DNA of 64,000 bases from Tribonema minus. Lineage: Eukaryota; Sar; Xanthophyceae; Tribonematales; Tribonemataceae. Location: contig JAFCMP010000134.1 in assembly GCA_017506865.1 (NCBI GenBank), forward strand, positions 124,001-188,000. Reading direction: 5' to 3'. Under the pieces are notes generated by a model. The model saw only the letters and a program-made list of their open reading frames with translations. It did not search any database and was not told where the DNA came from. A program made the position numbers and the translations under genes. Positions 49,428 to 59,100 of this stretch are shown in pieces. Positions within the stretch are counted from its first letter, which is position 1. Each line of letters begins with the position of its first letter.

Positions 49428-50325
49428 CTAGTCACTGTCCTCGTCCTCATCCTCAGTGGGCGCACGGAAGTGCAGGTGCACCAGCAGGTCATCCTGATGA
49501 CCGATGACTGGGATATGAACACGGTCGATTCGCACCTGCAGATACGAACACGGTCGTTTCGCACCTGCAGAGGGCCAGAGGCCTTGGTGATGTACTGCAC
49601 TGCAATGAAAGCCGACTGGGGGCCCTCAGTGGCGTTATTGATCTCACTCAGCTGTGTCGTGTCCCTGTTGTGCATTTCGAGGGACATGGCACCGCGCGCC
49701 ACCAAGTACCGCTTGTAATACTTCACTATCTCCCCAACATTCGCCTTGCCGTCCACCGCCAGCAGCCCGTGGGCATCCACACGCTGGGTGCGATCCTCCT
49801 GGTTGCCGCTGCGACGAGGGGTTGCGTTTGGGTCCACCAGCTCCTTCAGCTCCAGCTTGCTGTCCACCGCTTTGATCGCCTTTGGGAACTTTGCATCTAG
49901 GTCGCACACAGCGCCCTCGAAGCACTGCATGGCGGTGTGGGCGTTTTGAACACAGGTGGCGTTGGCTGTGTTGAAGCTTGTGCCTCTCAGGTAGATGAAG
50001 GCGGCACCAGGCACCTGCTCGTACAGGTACTTGGTGATGGTGAGAGCACGAGAGACCCTGGCATGAGGCGACTTCTCTGAGGGGGGGCGCTCACGGCCAC
50101 GGACACCTGTTGCAGGGGTCACAAGAGCATCAACGGTGCCCATGCGAGGCATTCTGATCGTCCTCTTGCCGTCATCTCCCTGACTAGCCCAGGCATTGGC
50201 AGTGCCCTGCACCTCCACCAGGTCTTCATAAGCATAGCGAATCTGAAGGTCTCCGGTAGGGGAGGGCTGGCTAAGAACATCGCCTTGAGCTTATAGCCCC
50301 AGTCACGGGGCAGTGCTGCTGCCAT
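49428..50325 (-). pseudogene. Broken or misassembled ORF of unknown family
   Basis: The frame starts MAAALPRDWGYKLK (50325). It shifts by one base near 50283 into a long frame (LQIRYAYEDLVEVQGTANAW and onward, to about 49565). Near 49565 it meets a 29-bp tandem duplication (49507-49535 and 49536-49564) that shifts the frame again. Beyond the duplication an acidic tail ends at a stop (EDEDEDSD, stop 49430-49428). Correcting one missing base and leaving out one 29-bp unit would make an unbroken reading of about 289 codons. So the coding potential is old and real. Family not recognised: there is a Tyr/Lys-rich segment (IVKYYKRYLVARGAM) but no known motif. The left flank has no introns. It could be a decayed gene, part of a mobile element, or a gene hit by assembly errors. 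Confidence 0.55.
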
Positions 50326-51962
50326 GACGCTGCTAAAGGGGCCGCCTAGGCTGCCTGCTTGCCAGCTTAAAAACAGCTGATAAAAGAAAAAGAGTTTTAA
50401 AAAACAGAGTTTTCAAAACCGATGGGTTTGCCCCCTTGTCCCTAAACACAGCTGCACCTTCAGCGGGTTGCAATCAACCACCTCGATCATCCCGATAGTT
50501 AACTGTTATGTTGAGCATCCTGGGCTCGCAATGTCTGTGAGCACCATGTCATCATCATCAGTGGCTTGCGTGTTTTCCCCCTTAGGGCCGTTCTGCGCTG
50601 AGGCTTTTTGCGTGAATATCGATGAAAACACGTGAATGTTGTGGCATATTGCAGATGGATTCGCAGCGCCCTTTGGAGGGCCGTGAAGAACAATTAAGTT
50701 CCTAGGGACGAAGTCACTAGGTCTCCGTTTGCACATCGTGCAAAACACCCAAAATCGCAATAACTCCTGAACCAGAAGCCTGTTTGCATTTAGTTTGTTG
50801 CAGGGTACATGCCATACTGTTAGGTATAATGATCATGCAACAGGTCTGTCTCATCGCCGACCTGTAACGCAGTGGGATAATTACAACGCCTCAAAATAAG
50901 TTTTATTGACTCAATAATAAAAAAATTTGTCTGTTCACCGAAATTTCGAAATGTCGGTCCGATGCACGTAACTGCTGCGTAACTGCTGCGAGCGTCGTGA
51001 GAGAAGCGAATAGTGAAGACTGGTGGAGCCGCGGTGCACCGCGGTGCAAGCAGGGACGCTAGTGCAAGCCGAGACGCTAGTTGATGCGCCACGGTGGCCA
51101 TAATGCCGTTGCGCAGAGAAGCCAACCGGGGCTCGCATAATTTCGAGAGCAGCAGAAAGTGACAGAGCAGCCACGCAGCGCCGAGATCTGGCGCAACAGC
51201 CCGTAGATAAGCGGAGACAGCCAGCGAAGCAGCAGCGAGTCGAGACACCGCGAGGGTCAAACAAGCAGCGTGGCGAGCAGCGCTCCGAGAGGCAAAGGAT
51301 AATACTCGCCGATATTCATGATCCATGATCATGATCACGCTGGCCTCGAAGAAGCAAGCACCGTGCGGCGGAGGAGATGGTCATGAGACAGAAGTAAGTG
51401 GTAAGGCTAGCTCAAAGACTAGGCGTGCACATCAAGAAGAAGGAGGCAGCCGGTGCGGTACAGCTCGCGGACTCCGACGCGGAGGACGGTGGCAGTGGAG
51501 CCTGCCTGAGCGAGGCACCCCAACGCAGCACACGCGAGAACAGGTGCAGAGTGAGGTGCAGCAACAGCCCTTGCTGCACGGTGAGCAGTGCTGAGCCACG
51601 TGGGCAGCAAGTGCTGGTGTGTTGACGACGCCAAATTTTGAACCCCTGTTGATGGCGGGAGAAGCAGCCGCACTGGAGCTGCAATGAGCACCTGGTAGCT
51701 TGTGGTCCCATTTCGACACCTGCTGAGCATGACTAGGCTCACCCTACTATACGTGTCTGCAGTATACGCCCCAGTGCAGCTGTGGAACGAGCTTTATCGG
51801 CGAGCGTGTCTTATGCAACGGTGCGAATGCAAGGTTCGGGTTTCAGTTTCAGTGGCTGCGACGATGGGCTGGAAAAAACACGGTGATGCTACTTGACTAG
51901 CAGGACGTGCACTATACTGGTGATCAAGGTGACATGCAGATATGCAGCAAATTATGGCTGAA
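50326..51962. other. Repeat-rich stretch without a supported gene
   Basis: Contains a dispersed repeat copy (50581-50694) and a GC-rich segment (50980-51300) with short internal repeats (GTAACTGCTGC twice, ACGCTAGT twice). Around 51398-51545 a + strand frame with KKKEAAGAVQLADSDAEDGG looks somewhat protein-like but has no clear ends. Confidence 0.5.
50581..50694. repeat. Dispersed repeat, copy 1
   Basis: About 114 bases, from CTTAGGGCCGTTCTGCGCTG to GAAGAACAAT, closely match 53391-53502 in the same orientation. The two copies are about 2.8 kb apart and lie on either side of the minisatellite. Confidence 0.85.
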
Positions 51963-52450
51963 TTGGCGACCCATGAGCAATGAATGTCCATAGCTGGTGC
52001 TTGCCAACTGTTCGCAACGGCAACCCGGCCTGGCTGGCTGACGCTGGAGCCATAGCTCGAGATCAATTACAACTTTGATGCTTGCAGAGCTGCATGCTGT
52101 CAGACCGGGCGGTGAGCACGCAGCAGGCTTCGGTCGATTGACCTGGCGGTCCTTTAGCAATGAACTTTTATGGATAGGACTTGCCAACTCTTCGCAACGG
52201 CGGCTGGCTTGGGTTGGCTGCAGCTGAAGACATGCGATGTAGAACTGCCAGTGCATGCTCTCACACTGGGTCATGCATGCAGTGAGCATGCAGCAGGCTG
52301 CGATCGGTGGACTTGGCGACTCGTGAGCATTAAATAGCCATGGCCGATCCTTGCCAACTGTTTGCAATGGTGACTGGCTTGGGCCAGTTGCACCCGAAGA
52401 CATATCCATCTGTGAGGCTTGCAGATCTGCTTGAACTAGCACTGAGTGCC
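51963..52450. repeat. Minisatellite, about three diverged copies of a 170-180 bp unit
   Basis: Anchors such as TTGCCAACTGTTCGCAACGG occur at 52001, 52181 and 52351, so the period is 180 then 170. Other shared parts are GAGCA-TGCAGCAGGCT and TGGCTTGGG. The copies differ at many sites, so the array is not recent. Confidence 0.8.
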
Positions 52451-52460
52451 ACCCTCCCAG

Positions 52461-52556
52461 TATGTCGCAAAGGGTAACAAGGATGCCACTGCCAACGTCG
52501 TGGCAAAGCTGCTTCTGGAAGCAGGTGCCATGGTCATGCGTTCTTCATGGGGCAAG
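52461..52556 (+). CDS. Orphan ankyrin-repeat-like exon
   Basis: Between an acceptor (CTCCCAG) and a donor (GGCAAG|GTGATA) lies a 32-codon frame, phase 0 to 0. It reads YVAKGNKDATANVVAKLLLE and then AGAMV, which fits one ankyrin repeat (usual length 33). No neighbouring repeat exons are found, so this is either one exon of a gene whose other exons I cannot see or a relic. Confidence 0.4.
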
Positions 52557-53390
52557 GTGATACCAACAACGCACTGGTGTCAACAGCATCATGTGGTATG
52601 AGAGCAGCTGAGGCGCAGACCAAGCTGGCACAGCAGGACGTCATAGCACACTTCTGATACTGCCATGAAACCTGCGTGGAGTAATTGCAATCCTCTGGTC
52701 GGCGCCTGATGAAGCTACATAAAATGGTACAACAAAAATATGTGCTCCTGCGTTGCCATGCTTGCCGACATACACATCTGCAGTGTGCAATGATGCAGGG
52801 TAGTGTGTGGTGATGCCTTCGATGACCCCAGGCGCTGGAGCAATCCATGTGGAACTCAGTTGTTACATGTAGCGCCTCCAGTGCCCCCTGCTTCCACCGC
52901 TGCTGTGCACTGACAACGATGTGCCTGTCTGCATGGCCAGCTTTCCAACATGTTTGCAATACAACAACCCTGACGTCAAAATGCCATATTTTGTGAGCAA
53001 CAATAATGCCCTTTTTGAGTTTTGCAACACCATGGTGCACTCTACCAGCACGCGTCCCTAGGACTTTTCGCCAGCCCGCAGGGCTATTATGAATGAATAC
53101 GAAACCAGCAATCAGATCGCGCCCAGCTGGTGATGAGGGTCGCTGGCCGTGCGTCACTCAGCACGCCCAGGCATGGCGAGAGTGGCTGTGCAGCGCCATG
53201 ACCACTAGGTACCGAGCCGCTGCTGCCTGCGCCACGAGCCGTGTGCTGAAGGGCCACACCTGCGCTGGTCGCTAGCGCTGCGAGTGACGTCGCGTTGGCC
53301 ACGTATGTGAAAACTACAGGCGCTGTACAGAATGCGGTTTAGACTTCACGCCTGGATTCACGGCGCAAAACTGGCGGTGCAGAACGGGGT
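52557..53390. other. No supported gene
   Basis: Open frames exist on both strands (a - strand frame of 207 codons at 53157-52534 and a + strand piece near 52900-53060), but none has splice sites or recognisable motifs. Confidence 0.45.
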
Positions 53391-53502
53391 CTAAGGGCCG
53401 TTCTGCGCTGAGGCTTTTTGCGTGAATATGGATGAAAAACACGGGAATGTTGTGGCATGTTGCAGATGGATTCACAGCGCCCTTTGGAGCGTGAAGAACA
53501 AT
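53391..53502. repeat. Dispersed repeat, copy 2
   Basis: Partner of 50581-50694. Differences are a few substitutions and small indels. It ends next to the truncated copy of the DUF2064 gene start. Confidence 0.85.
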
Positions 53503-53546
53503 AAAAAGTGAATGAATAGGACATTTTGGAAAGAGCACCAATCTAC

Positions 53547-53640
53547 GCTCATCTGCTGAATTTCGATGCTCCCCCGCGCAAAACTTGAAGAAGCAGGATT
53601 CTCGCAGCAGAAGGCGCCGGATGCTTTGCTCCTCATCCAC
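53547..53640 (-). pseudogene. Truncated copy of the start of the DUF2064 gene
   Basis: This stretch matches 55829-55931, which is the region just upstream of and including the start codon of the DUF2064-type gene. The ATGAGCG start is shared and a few codons beyond stay similar (TTGGTGCT); then the sequence diverges and leads into the dispersed repeat. No protein is expected from it. Confidence 0.65.
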
Positions 53641-55235
53641 CGGCTATTGGTCTTCATCCAATTCGGCTGCCCCAGCTCAGGGTGGGCCTTTGCAAGACAC
53701 ACAGTTGTAGGTTGCCGAAGGAATAGTTTTAAAACACAGGGCTTAACGTCAGAAATGTGGGCATCTCATGCATCATCGTATGCAATGTGGTACTCACTAC
53801 AGTCCATCATTTGCTACAAGTGGCTTTCAACGTTATTGACAGTGTCAGTTGTTGTATGGTTTTTTGGTAACAGTATCGCAGCATGACATAATGTACTCAA
53901 CTGTTTTGACGACAAGCGAATGAAGCTATACGTGGGTCAACCTGCAGGGGGTGTGCGGATGCTTATGCTGATGCCAAAGATGATCGCACATTACACATGC
54001 GCGTGTGACCAACACGCACCATGGCATGCCACTGGCAAAGCGTAGGTGGTTGTGGCTGTGTCAGAGTCTGTGGTAGGAAGCTCAAAGGCAGATTTGTTCA
54101 ACATATTGCATTTTCACATGTATGGGAGGGACAAGACTCTGGGATCGGATATGCAGCGTGCAGTTGCTTCAGGAGTTGCATTATCATGACACAGAGGCAT
54201 GCGTGAATGGTGGGGGGAAGTAGTCCCAATAGCTGTGACTCAATTACTAAAAGGCGCCGAGGGCGCATGAGCGTCACAAGCAGTCGCATGGGGCCATGCT
54301 GGTCGTTGACTAGCACGGTGTCTGCAGTCGATGTCATTCCAGATTGCAAATATGCCATTGTGTACACAGCAGTGGTGTTCTGACAAAGGCAAGGGTAAAC
54401 TCCAACACGCTTGAATTGTGCTACAACACCATGAGCAATCATTCACAACAACATCTTCAACACTTTAAAGCCCTTGCACATGTGACGAACAGCTTCCAAC
54501 AGCCGTTAAGCAAACACTATGGCACTGTATTGAAAGCTCACAAGCAAAAAGTCATGCCCCAAGCAGTGTGCACAGAAGGTGTAGGCTTGAAGAGGGGAGT
54601 GCGTGTCTGTGTATTGTATTTCGCGCGCATTTGACGGTGTCCTGGCCAACCCTGACTTGGCTGTGCTTTATGCTCCAACATCAGTGCCCGACGAGAGCTG
54701 ATCATCACATGAGAGTATTTCACACATGATCATTGACTCAGATCTTCGTGATGGAAAAAAACACTCAGCAAATGGAGCCTTGACGCCATGCAGGTTTTCA
54801 ACCATCCGGGCTCGTCAGAAACGCAAGGAAGTCAGAAACAGGCAAGTAGCGTCATGCTCTGGCCGCTCTCAATGCCGCTGCTGCAGCTTCAAGTGTCAAT
54901 GGGCAGATATGTGCCGCCGCAGATGTTGCTGTTGCTGTTCTGTGCCATGAATGTACGTCCTCTGCGGTATCCAGGTCTTCGTATGTTGCCCCAATCATAA
55001 CACTGATGCCACACTCTGCATACAACATGCCAGTGCATCACATCGTGCAGGCATGTCAGTGGTACATGACACATTGTCACCATCAACTTCAGGTTCGATG
55101 GTTGCTCAATCGATGCATCACAATAGCGCCTTTGTCAAATCGGGCAGCACACTACCAGTAATTCACCACGCCTGCAGCTGATGGCGAGACTCACACACAA
55201 TCTGTCATCACTGCTCGATCATGATGTCATGAGCT
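53641..55235. other. Intergenic region
   Basis: About 1.6 kb without a supported gene. Open frames are short on both strands and no RNA gene or clear repeat is seen. Confidence 0.55.
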
Positions 55236-55835
55236 TCAAGTTGCAGCATAGGCATGCACATCCTCACCTCGGAGTCTTGTGACCTGTGTCTCGCACGTTT
55301 TCGGTGAAGACCACAGAACGCCGTCAAAAATCTTCGCAGGTGCATTTCTTGGTACTCCCAGCAGAGTATAGCCACCATCATTTGCCGGACAGACCAGTGC
55401 CACGTCTTCTGCACCTTTTCTGCACGCCTCAATGATTTCAAAAGATGGCAAGTGTGGAGTGTCCATGCCCACGAAAACGACAGTTCCAGTGGTGCCCTCC
55501 TCGCGGGTGCCTTCCAATGCGTCTTTGAGTATTGCAGTCAGATCTGCATCTTTCAGCTTGGTTCCGCCTGCCACCGGGGTGAGAACCCATTCGTGCTCAA
55601 CGCCAGCTTCGCGCACCAGCTTCGCTGCCTCATCTCTAGCTTCTGGCGGTGCATAAACCAGCACACGCCGTAAGCTGCGTAATTCTGCACTGCTGCCGAA
55701 CCTGCGAAGCAGATCAAGAAGCATCGCTCTGGCTAATTGGAATGTGGCCTCCTCGCCGAAGCACGCGATGAGCCTGGTTTTGCTGATTCCCATGCGGGGA
55801 CATTTTGCAATAAGCACCAAGCTATCTTCGCTCAT
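55236..55835 (-). CDS. DUF2064 / GT-A-fold transferase (rSAM-selenodomain-associated transferase 1 type)
   Basis: Single exon, 199 residues, the normal length for this family. Motifs in order: LVLIAKCPRMGISKTRL near the N-terminus (nucleotide-binding loop of GT-A-fold enzymes), VFVGMDTPHLPSFE (Asp-containing strand that binds metal and sugar nucleotide), and NDGGYTLLGVPR followed by LWSSPKTCETQ. These fit the TIGR04282/DUF2064 group, found mainly in bacteria, whose reaction is not settled. No signal peptide is seen, so it is probably cytosolic. It has no introns, unlike most genes here. It is divergent from the pyruvate carboxylase gene with about 300 bases between starts. A truncated copy of its start region lies at 53547-53640. 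Bacterial origin is possible but not shown. Confidence 0.8.
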   Translation of the reverse strand: MSEDSLVLIAKCPRMGISKTRLIACFGEEATFQLARAMLLDLLRRFGSSAELRSLRRVLVYAPPEARDEAAKLVREAGVEHEWVLTPVAGGTKLKDADLTAILKDALEGTREEGTTGTVVFVGMDTPHLPSFEIIEACRKGAEDVALVCPANDGGYTLLGVPRNAPAKIFDGVLWSSPKTCETQVTRLRGEDVHAYAAT

Positions 55836-55931
55836 CTGCTGCAGGATTTCTCCCGCCCCCGCAAAACTTGAAGAACGAGCAGGATTCTCGCGGCAAAAGC
55901 ACTACAAGGACTACGCGCCAGATGCTTTGCT
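55829..55931. repeat. Source copy of the duplicated 5' region
   Basis: Upstream sequence and start codon of the DUF2064-type gene; the partner copy is at 53547-53640 (shared CAAAACTTGAAGAA and GATGCTTTGCTC). Confidence 0.65.
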
Positions 55932-56134
55932 CAGCACGGGGGAAAGTCTGCATCCACCAGCTACAGCTAGGTGCAGTTAAGTACTTGCTCTGCGGTGGCA
56001 CATTTGAAGAGTTGAACTTGGTGGAACTGCCGATTGAAGCATAGTGCAGATCCTGTTCACAACCCGCACAAGCACAGCACTCACGCCTGCGGTGGCAGCC
56101 GTTCTGCTTAAATCGAGGTCTTGAGCAGGCCAGC

Positions 56135-59100
56135 ATGACGCTGCTACAGCTGCAAAGGCTGTCGGCGCGGCCTGCTATGCTGCGCTCACATGCGTGGCGA
56201 GCGTCCTTCAACAAGCGAGGATGGGCCTCCGGCGCAAAGGTGGGCAAGGCATGAGTCGCTGTCTAATACGATGACCTTCTCTCAATCATTTATTAGCAAT
56301 GATGCGTTAGCATACCTGGGTTCATCCACTGATTCTGCCTCACTGTCGTGGTAGCTCAATTTCGGGGACACTAGTGCCACATCATAGGCAGTCAACACAC
56401 GGCGGAGCTTCAGCTGCTTCCTCTGTCTCGAAATCATTGCTTTGTTATCACGTCAGCCAATATCAGCTGTTTGTGTGGCTTCTGAAAGCATAGAACGGCG
56501 GTCGCCGGCTGCGGGAGGAGATATCACGCGGTGCCACTTCAGAGCTGGCTCCGCTCCCGCAGGCTCTTGCCGACTTCTTGAAGCTCTGCAGCTGTTCACA
56601 TGGTGCTTTTATTTGCTTGTTCTGCTTACCTTTGCCGCCTGACAGCCTTTCAAGAAGGTCATGGCGTGCAACAGAGGGGAGGTAAGTACGCAGCTGATCA
56701 TGATATTTTTATTTGTTCTGGGTGTTTCTTTGTGGATTTGTTCTGTACTGCACTGAAGCGACTTGCAGATGCTCGCACAGCAGTTGCTTTCTATCTGTTA
56801 TCTGTCAGCTCTATTCAGTCAAAACATCAGCAGTGCCCTACTGAAACATTCACAGAAAGCCTTGTTGAAGTTGTACTGAAGTTCAACAGTGGTCGCCGAT
56901 GTGGGAGTTGGCCTCTGCCATATTGTCTGCAATGTGCATGCTGCCACGGTGTTGAGCATGGATATGGGCGCTCAGTATACTGCAGCATTCTATGTTAGCG
57001 TTGTACACACATGTTGATGTGCTACGGGCAGGTCTAATTGAACAGTTGAAGTAATCGTCCTGTGGATCTGCTGGCTGGTTCACCAAGACACTACGCCTCT
57101 CTTGCCCATTCTGTTCGAACTCAATGCTACAACAGATTGCGGTCCGCATCATGCGTGCGGCTAATGAGCTTGGATGTGAGACGGTGGCCATCTACTCCAG
57201 GGAGGATCGCTTCACTCAGCACAGGTGACTTGTGCACCATCGATGCATGTTTTATGTTCAGCCACATCTGAGTGCATTTGCACACTTCAACAACATCATC
57301 GCTTTGCAGCACAGGGTCAGCAGCCGACACCTAGTTTTCGCTCTGCAAAGACCCGGTGTCCTCGCATGCGCATAGGCTTGAATGTATGTATACATCAGCA
57401 TCGGCTGCTGTGGCCGCATGTGGTATATGTCTCCAATTAGGCTGCTTTGAAGGCTGCTTGAATTTTTTTTGTTACAAGTGCAGACAGCAGTAGCTGTGCT
57501 GGCGCGTTCTGCGAGCCTGCCTGGCTCATTAATCACGCTACTGCCACTGCACCTGGTGTAACAGGTTGCGCAGCGATCCGCTCGTAATAATCAACTTGTG
57601 TCGTAATAATCAACAAGTTGATTATGCTGTACTTTTGTGAATTACTCCAGATACAAAGCGGACCAGGCATTCCTGGTGGAGAACAAGTCTCCCGTTGGTG
57701 CGTACCTAGACATTCCCCAGATCATCAAGATTGCCAAGGAGAACAAGGTGGAGGCTATCCATCCTGGCTACGGCTTCCTCAGCGAGAACCCCGAATTTGC
57801 GCAGGTGGGTGATGATAGTGGTGCATGGGCAGGGTTCCCGGCTAAACCTCCGCCCTTGCGCCTCGATGGTTTAGCCCCCTTGCGCCCTATGGGGGTGTTA
57901 TATGGGTGAGGCGCATGAGGCTAAATAAACTCCCTGCCGTATATAGCCATGTACATAAAGCCATATCTACAGCAAATCTCGCATCGGGCGACACACATGC
58001 ATCAATGCAGGCCCGTTGGGCCCAATGCCGGCCTCGGAACTCCTTCGCCGCGAAAGGATGCACAGTGACGTTAGGGTTAGGGTTAGGGCTATGGTTAGAG
58101 CTAGAGTAACAGTTAGGGTTAGGGTAGTGCACGTTATTGGAGTGCTTTCCTGGCTGAACATCGCATATGGTAAGCACCTAGCAAGCACCCAATGATGCAA
58201 ATGTGACCAATTGGTGCTTTCAAGCCCCGTATTTTCTTGCTAAAGCGTCAAAGGGCTGCGCCATTGCGGCTCAGGGCTAAACTAGGTTTAGCCTGAGGCA
58301 AGGGCTGAACACCATTCGCCACCCCCCATATAGTGTAGCCGGGAACCCTGTGTATGGGTACTTCTATGTGGATGCCGCATGGTGTCACAAGGGAGGCAGA
58401 GGGCGGCCAAAGTTCACGGTGTCTGTTGGCAATCAGTAGCGTTGTCCAGTGTATACTTGAAGCAAGTACACAATTCACCAGTCAGACAGCCTCAGTTTTC
58501 ATGATCATCATGTACTGCTGTTGCCAACAGTCATGTGACAAGTGCCTGCTGCCAAGGACCTGCTCAGGAACGGCAGTTTTAACCTGTTGCAAGATTCTGC
58601 TGTGACACGCATCTGCAGAGCAAGCTTGTACTCATGCTGCGTGCAATGTGTTCGTGTCACCCACAGGCGTGCAAGGACAATGGGATTACATTTTGTGGTC
58701 CAACACCGTCGAATTTAAAGGACTTTGGTGAGTTTTTGAAAGGACTTGGGTAAGCTGGTGCCCCCTCTCTGATGTTTAAGGGTATGCCCTGCAGTCGCGC
58801 TCACAGCACATTGCGTTCGGCACGTTATTCAGAGAGTATGACATGTGACTTGTGTTGGTCATTGGGGTCTTTAGTGCTGATTGCTCATCACAGGCTGACC
58901 ACACCCATCCCACCACAACACCATCAACAGCATGACATGCCAAAGCGCGTATTTCTACTATCATCGAAGCACCAGCACCGCAATAAAGGGCAGTATTAAT
59001 ACACCTGGTATAAACGCTTTCCAGCGACATACATGTGGACATAGCGCGTGCTCATCAACCAGCGTTGTATTCTACATGTGCTCAGCCAATTGGTGAAGCT

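Noticed and set aside
50820-51338. 172-codon open frame on the - strand
   Set aside because: Composition is like a shadow of a GC-rich repeat stretch, with no motif and an AT-rich end; no start or splice support.
52534-53157. 207-codon open frame on the - strand
   Set aside because: His/Cys/Trp-rich without any pattern; it runs antisense through the ankyrin-like exon region and has no splice support.
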